A DNA stretch of 38,354 bases, taken from NCBI GenBank assembly GCA_025360225.1, contig JANYCN010000017.1, positions 1-38,354 on the forward strand, written 5' to 3'. The position numbers were made by a program, and so were the translations under genes. Shown one piece after another: positions 1-9,010 of this stretch; positions within the stretch are counted from its first letter, which is position 1, and every line of letters starts with the position of its first letter. The notes below the pieces were generated by a model that searched no databases, was not told the origin of the DNA, and saw only the letters and a program-made list of their open reading frames with translations. This stretch comes from Actinomycetes bacterium. Its GTDB lineage: Bacteria; Actinomycetota; Thermoleophilia; Gaiellales; F1-60-MAGs149.

Positions 1-45
1 CCCGGCCCCCCCCCCCCACGCCAGCAGGTGCCGCTGACGCTCGGC

Positions 46-1587
46 TCAGTCGGCCGAGACCGCGGCCTCGTTTCCCTGAAGGGGGATGCTGACCATGCTT
101 CGACGCGTCTCGGCGCCGAGCACGTAGAAGATGATGCCGGCGATGATCGTGACGATGATCGCGCCGAAGGAGATCGACTCGTACTTGGCCCGGGAGATGA
201 CGTGGTCGACCTTCGCGGCGTCCGTCCACTTCGGCAGGTCGCCGTCGTTCAGCAACTGACCGTCGAGGAAACCGGGGAAGATCGCGACGAGCGAGGCGAA
301 CAGCGCCCAGCCGGTGGTGACCACGCCGCAGACCCAGACGCCGGCCATGCCAAACGGGATCCGATATGGCCGCTTCACGTGTGGATGGCTGTAGCGAAGC
401 TTGATCAGCGCTGGGAAGATGACGATGTAGGAGATCGTCGTGAAGGTCAGCACGACGCCGATCATCACCGTGAAGGTCGCACCAGCGTTGCCCGAACCGA
501 TCTTCGAAGCGATCAGGAACACGATCGTCGAGAAGACGCCGGACAGGAAGTTCACGTTCACTGGCGTGCCTAGCTTGGTGCTGAACCTCCCGAGCGCGCG
601 CGGGCCGGCGCCGTCATAGCACGCCACGGCCTGGCTGCGGTCCGACCCCATGAGCCACGTGCACGCGCTCGAGACGAGGGCCAGGATGAACCCGATCGCG
701 GCGATCTTCGTCATGACATCGGCGGCTCCGCCGTACACGCTGAAGGACACCTTCACGGCGTCCATGAAGCCCGAGACGCCGCTGATCACATTCGCCGGCA
801 GGATGCAGACGATCGCGAGGATCGGCAGCCCGTAGAGCAGGATCGCCGTCACGCAGGCGCGGAGCACCGTGAAGGGGACGTCCTTCTGGGCGTCCTCCAT
901 CTCGTCGCCGGCCGCGCTCGGCAGCTCGAAGCCGACGTAGTTGAAGAACAGGACCGGCACGAGCGCGATGAACAGCGTGTACGTCGGCTTGAACTCGCCG
1001 CCGCCGGGGAGGTGCAGCCCGTGCTTCGCGGCGTAGACGATCGTCGTAACGGTGAACAGGCCGAGGACGCCGATCCGGCACCAAGCGCCGATCGTCGGGA
1101 TCCACTTACCGACTCCGAACGAGAGGATCGCTGAGTAGACCGAGAACCAGATGTAGGCAAGCCCAACGATGTAGTAGAGCCACCCGTTGTCCGAGATGTC
1201 GAAGAAGAAGCTGTTGATCGTCGAGATCGCGAGAAGGGCAAGCGTCGCGCCGATCCACACCGGGTTCGAGAACCAGTAGAAGATCGCGTTGATCGCGGCG
1301 ACGAGCCGTCCGAATGCAAGGCGCGTCCACACGTAGGCTCCGCCCTCCTCGGTAAACGCCGCGCCGAGCTCCGCGGTGAGGAGGGCGTACGGGACGAAGA
1401 AGAAGACGGCGAGGAAGATCAGCCACGTGAACCCTTGGGGCCCGTCCTTCGCCACCTGACCGAGCGTGTCGACGCCAACGATCGTGCAGATGAGGAAGAA
1501 GTAGATGTCGAAGCGCGAGAAATGCTTCTTCAGCTTCGCCTTCTCCTCGACCGCCATTGCGGTCGTGTGATCGATGAGCTCGTCCAA
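46..1587 (-). CDS. APC-superfamily amino acid permease
   Basis: Integral membrane transporter of the amino acid-polyamine-organocation (APC) superfamily, moving an amino acid or amine across the inner membrane; substrate not readable. Some 12-14 hydrophobic segments are visible, starting with FDIYFFLICTIVGVDTLG and followed by the family hallmark TAELGAAFTEEGGAYVW in the TM2/TM3 region, which resembles the glutamate/GABA antiporter-like branch. Start choice: the frame is open to a GTG at 1659 and an ATG at 1620, but codons there (aga, cta, caa) are unlike the GC-rich third positions of the rest. A TTG at 1587 has GGAGGA at 1591-1596 just upstream, so I use it (513 aa). It is divergent from the chemoreceptor at 1783. 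Function confident, start uncertain. Confidence 0.85.
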   Translation of the reverse strand: MDELIDHTTAMAVEEKAKLKKHFSRFDIYFFLICTIVGVDTLGQVAKDGPQGFTWLIFLAVFFFVPYALLTAELGAAFTEEGGAYVWTRLAFGRLVAAINAIFYWFSNPVWIGATLALLAISTINSFFFDISDNGWLYYIVGLAYIWFSVYSAILSFGVGKWIPTIGAWCRIGVLGLFTVTTIVYAAKHGLHLPGGGEFKPTYTLFIALVPVLFFNYVGFELPSAAGDEMEDAQKDVPFTVLRACVTAILLYGLPILAIVCILPANVISGVSGFMDAVKVSFSVYGGAADVMTKIAAIGFILALVSSACTWLMGSDRSQAVACYDGAGPRALGRFSTKLGTPVNVNFLSGVFSTIVFLIASKIGSGNAGATFTVMIGVVLTFTTISYIVIFPALIKLRYSHPHVKRPYRIPFGMAGVWVCGVVTTGWALFASLVAIFPGFLDGQLLNDGDLPKWTDAAKVDHVISRAKYESISFGAIIVTIIAGIIFYVLGAETRRSMVSIPLQGNEAAVSAD

Positions 1588-1618
1588 CGTTCCTCCCCAC
1601 GAGGGTTGTAGACCCGCC

Positions 1619-1647
1619 ATCTTCCGTCTTCTTCCCCGATCCGTCAA
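1619..1647 (-). promoter_or_regulatory. Candidate promoter of the APC permease
   Basis: On the minus strand TTGACG (1642-1647) is followed after 17 nt by GAAGAT (1619-1624). This would start transcription near 1612, downstream of the two upstream start candidates and before the SD at 1591-1596, which favours the TTG start at 1587. The -10 matches consensus only in part. Confidence 0.35.
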
Positions 1648-1782
1648 CTCCGAATTCACCAGTTCTGCCTGGGTTTCGCCGAAAACCCCTCCTCAAGGGT
1701 CTGCGTCGCGTTGTCGATAGTCGCTCAGCACCAGCCGATCCGAACCCACGGGTCAGGCGAAATCACGACAGGGTGGCCTTCC

Positions 1783-3351
1783 ATGGGCGGGTTCGCAAGC
1801 TGGTCGATCGGTCGAAAGCTCGGCGCCGGGTTCGGTGTCGTCTGCGCCGTGTTCCTTGCAGCGATCGGCACGACGCTGTACTTCGACAACACCGCTCAGA
1901 CGGAGTGGAAGGCGACGACGAGGTGGGTTGCGATCGTCGGCGCCGCGCAGGCCCAGCTGACCGGAAACCAGCTCCAGATGCGTGCCCAGTCGATGGCGAC
2001 GGCGACGATGGACATCCGGTTCAAGGACGAGTTCGACAAGGCCGTCGTCGTCGCAACGTCGGGTGCCGACGTCATCGACAAGATCAACGACGCCGCGATC
2101 AAGAAGGCTCTCGCTGACTCGACGGAGGCAGACAAGCGTCACGACGGTGCCGTCAACGACCACCTCTGGCCGGCGATCAAGGCGGGCGACAAGAAGGCGG
2201 CGACCGCCGCGCTGCTCGAGGCCGACCACAACGTGAACATCGTCTTTGACGGGTTCGTCAAGGTCGCCGCGCGCGTCAAGGTCTTGCAAGCTGAGAGCGA
2301 GGCGGCAGCGACGACCGCTGCGGCGACCGCGCAGGTCACCGGGATCGTCGCCTCGGCGGTGGGCCTGATCGTCGCGATCCTGATCGCGATCGCGATCATC
2401 CGTGCGACACGCCGCCCGATCGAGGCGCTCGTCGCGGTCGCCGAGCGTGCAGCGAAAGGTGACCTGACGGTCCGCGCAGAGCGCACGGGGACGGATGAGG
2501 TCGGGCGCCTTGGCGCCGCCTTCAACGAGATGGGTGAGTCGCTATCGCGGCTCGTGCGGGAGATCCAGGGCGTCGCGCAGACCGTCTCGTCCGCGTCGAG
2601 CCAGCTCGCCTCTGCGTCGCGCGAGGCGGGCCGGTCGGGCGAGGAGATCGCTCGCGCGATCCGCGAGGTTGCGACGGGCGCGGAGCGCCAGGCCCACGTG
2701 ACCGGCGACGTGATGGCGTCGGCAGGCACGGCTCGCGCGGTGGCGGAGGAGGGGGTTCTCGCGGCCTCGTCGGCGTCGGACGCGATGGAGTCCGTCCGGC
2801 AGGCCTCCCTTGAGGTATCCGCGGTGATCGGTGAGCTTGGTGACAAGTCGACCCGCATCGGTGGGATCGTCGAGACGATCACCGGCATCGCCGAGCAGAC
2901 GAACCTGCTTGCGCTGAACGCCGCGATCGAGGCCGCACGCGCTGGCGAGCAGGGGCGCGGCTTCGCGGTTGTCGCCGATGAGGTGCGCAAGCTCGCGGAG
3001 GAGTCCCAGCGCGCCGCCGGGTCGATCGCCGGTCTGATCGGCGAGATCCAGTCAGCGACCGTTCGCGCGGTCGCGAGCGCGAACGAGGGGTCGCGGCGCA
3101 TCGACGCTGGCGCAGAGACCGTTGCCCAGGCGCGCGACGCGTTCGGCCGGATCGCCGAGTCGACCAGCGACGTGCACTCGGGCCTTACCGAGGTGTCGAG
3201 CGTCGCGGAGGAGACGTCGGCGGCGTCTGAGCAGGTCTCCGCATCCTCCGAGGAGTCGACGGCACACAGCCAGGAGGTTGCCGCCGCCGCCGACGACCTG
3301 CAGCGAACCGCCGCCAGCCTCGAGCTGCTCGTCTCACAGTTCACCGTCTGA
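1783..3351 (+). CDS. Methyl-accepting chemotaxis protein
   Basis: Transmembrane chemoreceptor that passes ligand signals to CheA/CheW. From the ATG at 1783 (522 aa) the order is: TM1 at about residues 10-32, an extracellular helical sensor of about 150 residues (four-helix-bundle-like, no PAS or Cache motif recognised), TM2 at about 184-206, a HAMP linker to about 260, then a long MA signalling domain. The tip carries the MCP signature ([20 protein letters not shown], then [18 protein letters not shown]). A TTG at 1711 would add 24 residues, but those codons (ata, aca, cct) look non-coding; the ATG lacks a clear SD. No C-terminal CheR-docking pentapeptide is seen. No che genes lie nearby, so it is an orphan receptor; its neighbour is a permease, not proof of a shared ligand. 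Confidence 0.92.
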   Translation: MGGFASWSIGRKLGAGFGVVCAVFLAAIGTTLYFDNTAQTEWKATTRWVAIVGAAQAQLTGNQLQMRAQSMATATMDIRFKDEFDKAVVVATSGADVIDKINDAAIKKALADSTEADKRHDGAVNDHLWPAIKAGDKKAATAALLEADHNVNIVFDGFVKVAARVKVLQAESEAAATTAAATAQVTGIVASAVGLIVAILIAIAIIRATRRPIEALVAVAERAAKGDLTVRAERTGTDEVGRLGAAFNEMGESLSRLVREIQGVAQTVSSASSQLASASREAGRSGEEIARAIREVATGAERQAHVTGDVMASAGTARAVAEEGVLAASSASDAMESVRQASLEVSAVIGELGDKSTRIGGIVETITGIAEQTNLLALNAAIEAARAGEQGRGFAVVADEVRKLAEESQRAAGSIAGLIGEIQSATVRAVASANEGSRRIDAGAETVAQARDAFGRIAESTSDVHSGLTEVSSVAEETSAASEQVSASSEESTAHSQEVAAAADDLQRTAASLELLVSQFTV

Positions 3352-3376
3352 CCCGTTCCGCAGCTCGTGGCCGCGC

Positions 3377-4765
3377 TTACGCGAGTACGAGCAGGGTATC
3401 GAGCGTCGGATCGGTGCAGTAGGCGATGCGCGATCCAGCGGCGCGCTCGGCACGGAGCGCGTCGAGGACCACGCGGTGGATCACCTCGCCGGGTGCGATT
3501 GCCGGGATCCCTGGCGGATACGGCGTGATCGTCTCCGCGCACACGCGCCCGTCTGCCCTCGCGGCCGGTACGCGCTCCCGGGGAGAGGAGAAGGCGGCGC
3601 GCGGATCGACCGCGACCTCGGGGGTCAACCCGAACGCGGCCGACACCGTTGGCACGCGCCGCGGCCCGGAAGCTGCTGCAACGGCGGCCGGGAGCGTGTC
3701 GATCAGACGGTCGACCCAGCGGTCGGACGTGCCGACGTGCAGGAGCGGCACGAGCAGCGAGCGATCAACCATCTCGAAGCGCACCCCGCGTGACTCGCAG
3801 GCCGCCTCGACGACGAACCCGTCGGCGCCTGCGCCGTCGAGCAGGATCACGACCTTCGTCGGATCGGCGGCTGGCGCGAGGCGAACGCCCGGGATCGCCT
3901 CGACGGCGTCTCGGATGCGTCTTGCCTGGGCGATCGTGCCGTCGAGCAGCCGCTTCCCGTCCAGCGCCATGATCGACCGCGCACGGTCGATCGAGGCGTA
4001 GATCGTCGCCGACGGGCTCGTCGTGTTCAACAGCTCGAACGCCTGATCGAGGCGGGCAAGGTCGATCCGTCCCACCCGTGCGAGCAGAAGCGCGCTCTGG
4101 GTGAACGCCGGCAGCGTCTTGTGCGTCGACGTGACGAGCGCGTCGGCACCAAGCGCGAGCGCGTGCGGCGGCAGGGCGGGGTGGAACCCGAAGTGTGCGC
4201 CCCAGGCGCCGTCGACGAGCAGCAGCGCGCCGGCGTTCCGACAGACCTCGGCGATCGCAGCCACGTCGCTGTAGCTGCCCACGTAGGAGGGCTCCGTGAG
4301 CACCACGGCGACCGCTCCGGACACCGCGGTGAGCGCCTCGCGCACGCGGGCAACCGGCATCGTCGTTGGCAGCCCGGAGCTTCGGTCGACGTCGGGCTGC
4401 ACGTAGGTCGGCACCAGCCCGGCGAGGGCGAGACCGGCAAGGACCGACTTGTGCACCGTTCGACTGACGATCACGCGGTCTCCCGGCCGGCCGGCGGCGA
4501 GCAGCATCGCCTGGTTGCCCTGCGTTGACCCGTTTACGACGAAACGGCACCAGTCCGCTCCCCAGGCCGACGCGGCGAGCGCCTCGGCCCGTTGCAGCAA
4601 GCCCCGTGATCCGCGCAGATCGTCGGCGCCCGAGCAGAGCGGCAGGTCGACCGCCAGGAGCGCGTCGGCGTGCGCGCCGCGGCCGTGGCCTGGCGTTGTG
4701 AACGACGCGTAGTCGGCGCCGAGGAAGGCGGTGGCAGCATCGTGGAGCGGCGTCTCGTCGTGCAT
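3377..4765 (-). CDS. Orn/Lys/Arg-type PLP decarboxylase
   Basis: Fold-type I PLP decarboxylase of the ornithine/lysine/arginine decarboxylase family, making a diamine or agmatine from a basic amino acid in the cytoplasm. From ATG 4765 the protein is 462 aa, the short form like Bacillus SpeA rather than the 700-aa enterobacterial enzymes. Visible: TPGHGRG near residues 24-30, NGSTQGNQAM (78-87), the cofactor aspartate region LLLVDGAWGAHFGFHP (Asp185, His191), and the Schiff-base lysine in STHKTLP (Lys216). The frame is open upstream to 5347, but that part is antisense to the potD-like gene and is not coding. A TACGCT -10-like box at 4774-4779 lies 8 nt upstream of the ATG. It is divergent from the polyamine-type transporter and shares the operator-like site at 4793-4810. 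Exact amino acid specificity is unknown. Confidence 0.9.
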   Translation of the reverse strand: MHDETPLHDAATAFLGADYASFTTPGHGRGAHADALLAVDLPLCSGADDLRGSRGLLQRAEALAASAWGADWCRFVVNGSTQGNQAMLLAAGRPGDRVIVSRTVHKSVLAGLALAGLVPTYVQPDVDRSSGLPTTMPVARVREALTAVSGAVAVVLTEPSYVGSYSDVAAIAEVCRNAGALLLVDGAWGAHFGFHPALPPHALALGADALVTSTHKTLPAFTQSALLLARVGRIDLARLDQAFELLNTTSPSATIYASIDRARSIMALDGKRLLDGTIAQARRIRDAVEAIPGVRLAPAADPTKVVILLDGAGADGFVVEAACESRGVRFEMVDRSLLVPLLHVGTSDRWVDRLIDTLPAAVAAASGPRRVPTVSAAFGLTPEVAVDPRAAFSSPRERVPAARADGRVCAETITPYPPGIPAIAPGEVIHRVVLDALRAERAAGSRIAYCTDPTLDTLLVLA

Positions 4766-4773
4766 CGTGGGGC

Positions 4774-4779
4774 AGCGTA
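4774..4779 (-). promoter_or_regulatory. -10-like box of the decarboxylase gene
   Basis: Minus-strand TACGCT fits TANNNT and ends 8 nt before the ATG at 4765, implying a leaderless or nearly leaderless mRNA. The expected -35 position falls inside the 4793-4810 operator-like site, so a repressor bound there could also block this gene. Confidence 0.45.
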
Positions 4780-4791
4780 GCGACCACCTCC

Positions 4792-4820
4792 TTGACTCGC
4801 GCGTCAGTCTCAGCAACGAT
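4792..4820 (+). promoter_or_regulatory. Candidate promoter of the pot-like operon
   Basis: TTGACT (4792-4797), a 17-nt spacer, then AACGAT (4815-4820, a weak -10). The predicted start near 4827 leaves room for the SD GGGGAGG at 4833-4839 before the GTG at 4844. The same TTGACT plus 17-nt geometry recurs in the tetR promoter at 8976-9004. Confidence 0.45.
4793..4810. promoter_or_regulatory. Second copy of the TetR-type operator
   Basis: TGACTCGCGCGTCAGTCT matches the perfect palindrome at 8977-8994 at 15 of 18 positions and overlaps the -35 TTGACT in the same way. It lies in the 78-bp gap between the decarboxylase and the potD-like gene, well placed to control both. That the TetR protein at 9011 binds it is inference from the match. 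Confidence 0.6.
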
Positions 4821-4843
4821 GCGCGGCAACGCGGGGAGGCGTT

Positions 4844-6142
4844 GTGGAACATCCAAAGGCTCGACCAGGGATCTCGCGTCGGAGCTTGCTCGGACGCGCT
4901 GCCGGCCTCGCCGGCGTGCCGTTGCTCGGCGGGCTCGCGGCCGCCTGCTCGGACACGACCGAGATCAACGCCGGCAAGGGCTCGGGGACGCTGGGCGGCG
5001 GTGGCAGCATCCCCGGCGTCCAGCTCGGGTCGGGCGGGATCCCGCTCGCGCGACGCGACATCCCGGTGTCGCTCCGGCGCTACTCGAAGCTGCACGAGAT
5101 CGACTCGGGCCTGCAGCCCGAGAAGGGTCCGCTGAAGATCTACAACTGGAACCAGTACATCGACCCGGCGGCCACGAAGGCGTTCGGCAAGCTCCACGGC
5201 GTCGATGTCCAGATCACCGAGTTCACGACGATGGACGAGGCGTACTCGAAGCTGAGCGCGGGCGGGCTCGACTTCGACGTGATCTTCCCGACCGTCGCCC
5301 GGCTGACGGACTTCGTCTCCGCGAACCTGCTGCTGCCGCTCAACCACGACTACCTGCCGAACCTCGCGAAGAACGTCTGGCCCCAGCTCGTCAACCCGTA
5401 CTACGACTTCGGGTCACACTTCACGGTGCCGTACGTCGTCTACTCGGTCGGGATCGCCTGGCGCAACGACAAGGTGCACGAGGACATCGCCGCGATGAAG
5501 AACCCCTGGGACGCGCTCTGGAACGCCTCGGCGTACAAGGGCAAGGTCGCGCTGCTCGACGACGACCGCGACGCCTTCGGCAGCGCGATGCTCAGCCGCG
5601 GCTTCACCGACATCAACACCGGCGACCCGAAGGTGATCGCGCAGGCGCTCGCCGATCTCACGAAGTTCTCGCAGACGACGGCCGCGAAGATCCAGACCGG
5701 GCAGTACCAGGACGTGCCGGAGGGCAAGATCTGGCTCGCCCACGACTGGTCGGGCGACATGATCGCCGGCGCGCTCTACTACATGCCGCCGGGCATCAAG
5801 GGCGACGCCCTCAGCTTCTGGGCGCCGCCGCAGGCCCAGATCACGAACGACACGATCGCGGTGCTGGCGGGCGGGAAGAACCCGGTGCTCGCCCACCTGT
5901 TCCTCGACTACCTGCTCGACGAGAAGGTCGCGTACGACAACATGGCGAACTTCAACGGCTACCAGCCGCCCCAGAACGCGCTCGACCCGGCGACGATGGT
6001 CTCCCGGCTCGGTCTGCCGGCGAGCCTGAAGGACGCGATCGTTACGCGGGAGGCGTTCGAGACCGGCCTCGCTGCGAACGCCCTCACGCCGGAGATCGAC
6101 TCGGAGTACCAGCGTGCCTGGGCGCAGCTGAAGGCCGGCTGA
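4844..6142 (+). CDS. PotD-like substrate-binding lipoprotein (Tat)
   Basis: Extracytoplasmic binding protein of a spermidine/putrescine-type ABC transporter, 432 aa. The N-terminus has a twin-arginine motif (SRRSLLG, Arg12-Arg13), a hydrophobic stretch and a lipobox LAAAC with the lipid Cys at 35, so it is probably exported folded and lipid-anchored. The mature part opens with the PotD-type strand LKIYNWNQYIDP and continues to the usual two-lobe length. Start is GTG with GGGGAGG 4 nt upstream. It is first in a D-B-C-A operon; the permease starts 1 nt after its stop. Family members bind polyamines, but related ones take other amines or betaines, so the substrate is open. A TetR-type operator copy overlaps its promoter. 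Confidence 0.9.
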   Translation: MEHPKARPGISRRSLLGRAAGLAGVPLLGGLAAACSDTTEINAGKGSGTLGGGGSIPGVQLGSGGIPLARRDIPVSLRRYSKLHEIDSGLQPEKGPLKIYNWNQYIDPAATKAFGKLHGVDVQITEFTTMDEAYSKLSAGGLDFDVIFPTVARLTDFVSANLLLPLNHDYLPNLAKNVWPQLVNPYYDFGSHFTVPYVVYSVGIAWRNDKVHEDIAAMKNPWDALWNASAYKGKVALLDDDRDAFGSAMLSRGFTDINTGDPKVIAQALADLTKFSQTTAAKIQTGQYQDVPEGKIWLAHDWSGDMIAGALYYMPPGIKGDALSFWAPPQAQITNDTIAVLAGGKNPVLAHLFLDYLLDEKVAYDNMANFNGYQPPQNALDPATMVSRLGLPASLKDAIVTREAFETGLAANALTPEIDSEYQRAWAQLKAG

Positions 6143-6143
6143 G

Positions 6144-7049
6144 GTGTACCCGCGCTGGATCTGGCGCGCCTTCGCCGCGCCCGGCATCATCTGGCTCCTC
6201 ACGTTCTTCGTGGTGGCCTTCTACGCGATCGTTGCGGTCGCGTTCGGGACGTTCGACGAGCACCAGTCTCCCGTGCCGTACTGGAACCCTCTGGACTGGA
6301 ACGTCGGCTGGTTCCACCTGATCGGCAGCGACCTCTCGTCCTTCCGGAGGCCGCTCGAGCGGACGCTCATCTACGTTGGCGCGGCGACGGTGCTGTCGCT
6401 GCTGATCGGCTACCCCGTCGCGTACTACGTCGCTCGGCGCGCCGGCCGCTGGCGCGGCTTCTTCCTGCTGATGATCGTCCTGCCGCTCTGGATCAGCTAC
6501 CTCATGCGGATGCTCGCCTGGGTCAACCTGCTCGCTAGTGACGGCTGGGTCACGCGGGGCCTTCACGCCGTGCGGGTCGACAGCCTGTTCCGCTCGCTGC
6601 ACCTGCTCGACCAGGGCGCGAGCTGGCTCGACGGCCAGGGCGTGAGCGTCGTCCTCGCCCTCGTCTACGGCTACGTCCCGTTCCTGATCCTGCCGATCTA
6701 CGCCGCCGTCGACCGGATTGACCAGCGCGTGATCGAGGCGGCGCGCGACCTCGGCGCGAGCCCGCGCGGCGCCTTCTTCCGGGTCACCCTGCCGCTCTCG
6801 GCCTCGGGCGTGATGGGCGGGATCGTGCTGATCGCGCTGCCGATGTTCGGCGACTACTACACGAACGACCTGATCTCGAAGTCGCCGAAGACGAACATGA
6901 TCGGCAACCAGATCAACGAGCAGATCCAGAACGGCTTTCAGAAGCCGATCGGCGCGGCGCTGACCGTGATCCTGTCGATCCTGCTCGCCGGACTGATGGC
7001 CTACTACCTGCGCCAGACGCACCGCGCCGGGAAGGAGGCGTCCGCGTGA
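6144..7049 (+). CDS. PotB-like ABC permease
   Basis: Inner-membrane subunit of the polyamine-type importer, 301 aa with six hydrophobic segments (first at about residues 12-32, last near 275-293). The cytoplasmic EAA loop that docks the ATPase is visible as EAARDLGASPRGAFFRVTLP. It starts at GTG, one base after the potD-like stop, and its end overlaps the next permease by 4 nt (GTGA), so the two permeases are translationally coupled. Length and order match PotB. Substrate as for the binding protein. Confidence 0.9.
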   Translation: MYPRWIWRAFAAPGIIWLLTFFVVAFYAIVAVAFGTFDEHQSPVPYWNPLDWNVGWFHLIGSDLSSFRRPLERTLIYVGAATVLSLLIGYPVAYYVARRAGRWRGFFLLMIVLPLWISYLMRMLAWVNLLASDGWVTRGLHAVRVDSLFRSLHLLDQGASWLDGQGVSVVLALVYGYVPFLILPIYAAVDRIDQRVIEAARDLGASPRGAFFRVTLPLSASGVMGGIVLIALPMFGDYYTNDLISKSPKTNMIGNQINEQIQNGFQKPIGAALTVILSILLAGLMAYYLRQTHRAGKEASA

Positions 7050-7909
7050 GCTGGCTCCGCAACCCGTGGGGCAAGCCCCGGTTCCTCGTCGCCGTGACGA
7101 CCCTCTACGTCGTCTGGTCGGTGATCCCGGTGCTGATCGCCGTCGTCTTCTCCTTCAACAACGGACGCTCGCGGAGCGTCTGGCAGGGCTTCTCGCTGCG
7201 CTGGATCAACGGTGATCCGAACACCTCGCTCTTTCACGACCCGGCGCTCGTGCGGGCGATGGAGCAGAGCTTCAAGCTCGCGGCGCTCGCGATGGTGATC
7301 GCCACGCCGCTCGGAGTCGCGCTCGCGATCGGGCTGCAGCGCTGGCGCGGACGGGGCGGCACCGCGGCGAACGTCCTGATGCTGATCCCGCTCGTGACGC
7401 CCGAGCTCGTGATGGGCGTCGGCCTGTTCCTGATCTTCACGCGCCTCTTTGGCTTCATCGGCCGCGGGACGTGGGCGCAGGCGATCGGCCAGGTGACCTT
7501 CTCGATCTCCTACGTCGTCGTGATCGTCCGCGGGCGCCTCGCCTCGATCGGGAAGGAGTACGAGGAGGCCGCCGCCGACCTCGGCGCGCCACCGTTCCAG
7601 GTGCTCCGCCGCGTCCTGATGCCGCTCCTCGGCCCGGCGATCTTCTCGAGCCTGATCGTCGTCTTCGCGCTCTCGATCGACGACTTCGTGATCACCCAGT
7701 GGCTGTCGTTCGACCAGACCACCGAGACCGTCCCGGTGAAGATCTACAGCAGCGCCCGCACGGCGCCGCTCCCGTCGCTGAACGCCCTCGCCTCGGTGAT
7801 GGTGGTCGTGACGCTCGCCTCGCTCGCGCTCGCGTACGTCGTCTACAACCGGTTCGCCCGCAACCAGGGCGAGGCCGCTGATATCGGAACGATCGGAGGA
7901 GGGCTCTGA
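7046..7909 (+). CDS. PotC-like ABC permease
   Basis: Second membrane subunit, 287 aa, pairing with the PotB-like protein. Hydrophobic segments include [20 protein letters not shown] near the N-terminus and the C-terminal [20 protein letters not shown]. The ATPase-docking EAA motif reads [20 protein letters not shown]. It begins on a GTG in a GTGA overlap with the previous gene and ends on the first base of the ATPase start codon (TGATG), a typical coupled operon arrangement. Confidence 0.9.
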   Translation: MSWLRNPWGKPRFLVAVTTLYVVWSVIPVLIAVVFSFNNGRSRSVWQGFSLRWINGDPNTSLFHDPALVRAMEQSFKLAALAMVIATPLGVALAIGLQRWRGRGGTAANVLMLIPLVTPELVMGVGLFLIFTRLFGFIGRGTWAQAIGQVTFSISYVVVIVRGRLASIGKEYEEAAADLGAPPFQVLRRVLMPLLGPAIFSSLIVVFALSIDDFVITQWLSFDQTTETVPVKIYSSARTAPLPSLNALASVMVVVTLASLALAYVVYNRFARNQGEAADIGTIGGGL

Positions 7910-8979
7910 TGGCGGACGGAGGAGGAGGCGTCAAGGTCGTTGGCCTTACGAAGCGCTTCGGAACGGTCGCGGCGGTCGACGGGATCGACATCGACATGCC
8001 GTCCGGCGAGTTCTTCTCGATGGTCGGCCCGTCCGGCTGCGGGAAGACCACGACGCTGCGGATGATCGCCGGCTTCGAGCGGCCCGACGAGGGGCAGATC
8101 CTGCTCGACGGGGTCGACGTGGCGCACGTCCCGCCGCACCGGCGGAGCGTGAACACGGTGTTCCAGAGCTACGCGCTGTTCCCGCACCTGACGGTCGGTG
8201 AGAACGTCGCGTTCGGGATGCGCTACCAGAAGGTGCCGAAGGTCGACATCCGCCGGCGCGTCGCCGAGGTGCTTGCCCTCGTGCAGCTGAAGGGCTACGA
8301 GGAGCGGCGCACGACGCAGCTCTCCGGCGGCCAGCAGCAGCGCGTCGCGCTCGCCCGTGCGATCATCCTGAACCCGAAGGTGCTGTTGCTCGATGAGCCG
8401 CTGGGAGCGCTCGACGCACGGCTGCGCAAGGACCTCCAGGTCGAGCTGAAGACGTTGCAGCAGGAGCTCGGGATCACGTTCGTGTACGTCACGCACGACC
8501 AGGAGGAGGCGCTCACGATGAGCGACCGCCTGGCGGTCATGAACGGCGGCAAGGTCGAGCAGGTTGGGACGCCGCAGGAGGTGTACGACGCGCCCGAGAC
8601 GCGCTTCGTGGCGGAGTTCCTCGGTGTCTCGAACGTGCTTGAGGGCGTGTGTGACGGCCGCGGCGGGATCACCGTCGGCAGCTTCGGGCTGATCGCTGGC
8701 GCCGGTGCGTTGCGTGAGTCCGGGACGCTCCGTGCCGTGATCCGGCCGGAGCGGGTCGTCGTCGAGGCGACCGGCACGAGCGGTCCGAACCGGCTGCCGG
8801 GGATGATCGAGCGGGTCGTCTTCGTCGGCTCGACGAGCGACATCCGCGTGCGGCTCGCGACCGGCGAGCTCGTTCGTTCGCTCGTCGCGAACGGTGGGGC
8901 GGCGGCGATCTCCTACGAGCAAGGGACGCCCGTCTCGGTCCTGCTGCCCGTCGAGGGGCTCCGCATCCTCCATTCTTGA
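7909..8979 (+). CDS. PotA-like ABC transporter ATPase
   Basis: ATP-hydrolysing subunit of the importer, 356 aa. In order: Walker [10 protein letters not shown] (residues 40-48), Q-loop region, signature LSGGQQQR, Walker [13 protein letters not shown], and the switch histidine in VTHDQEEA; the C-terminal ~110 residues form the TOBE-type regulatory domain of the PotA/MalK group. It closes the D-B-C-A operon. Its TGA stop (8977-8979) lies inside the 18-bp palindromic operator, so the end of this gene doubles as control DNA for the next transcription unit. Confidence 0.93.
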   Translation: MADGGGGVKVVGLTKRFGTVAAVDGIDIDMPSGEFFSMVGPSGCGKTTTLRMIAGFERPDEGQILLDGVDVAHVPPHRRSVNTVFQSYALFPHLTVGENVAFGMRYQKVPKVDIRRRVAEVLALVQLKGYEERRTTQLSGGQQQRVALARAIILNPKVLLLDEPLGALDARLRKDLQVELKTLQQELGITFVYVTHDQEEALTMSDRLAVMNGGKVEQVGTPQEVYDAPETRFVAEFLGVSNVLEGVCDGRGGITVGSFGLIAGAGALRESGTLRAVIRPERVVVEATGTSGPNRLPGMIERVVFVGSTSDIRVRLATGELVRSLVANGGAAAISYEQGTPVSVLLPVEGLRILHS

Positions 8980-9004
8980 CTGACGCGTCAGTCAGGAGTA
9001 GACT
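8976..9004 (+). promoter_or_regulatory. Leaderless promoter of the tetR operon
   Basis: TTGACT (8976-8981), spacer of 17 nt, TAGACT (8999-9004), then 6 nt and the ATG at 9011. Transcription would start on or next to the A of the ATG, giving a leaderless mRNA. The -35 box and most of the spacer are covered by the operator palindrome, an autorepression layout. Confidence 0.7.
8977..8994. promoter_or_regulatory. Perfect 18-bp palindromic operator
   Basis: TGACTGACGCGTCAGTCA equals its own reverse complement and sits between the -35 and -10 of the tetR promoter. TetR-family dimers bind such palindromes. A 15/18 copy is at 4793-4810. Confidence 0.75.
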
Positions 9005-9010
9005 ACCGCC

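Noticed and set aside
1-17. C-run at the window start
   Set aside because: At the edge and outside any gene; may be a contig-end or sequencing artefact, nothing can be concluded.
1734-1741. GCCGATCC before the chemoreceptor, resembling a flagellar sigma-28 -10 box
   Set aside because: No TAAA-type -35 at the required distance and the last two bases do not fit.
4784-4793. Minus-strand AAGGAGGTGG, a strong SD, upstream of the decarboxylase
   Set aside because: It lies about 20 nt from the ATG at 4765 and no start codon in frame follows at SD distance; the -10 box lies between, so it would not be in the mRNA.
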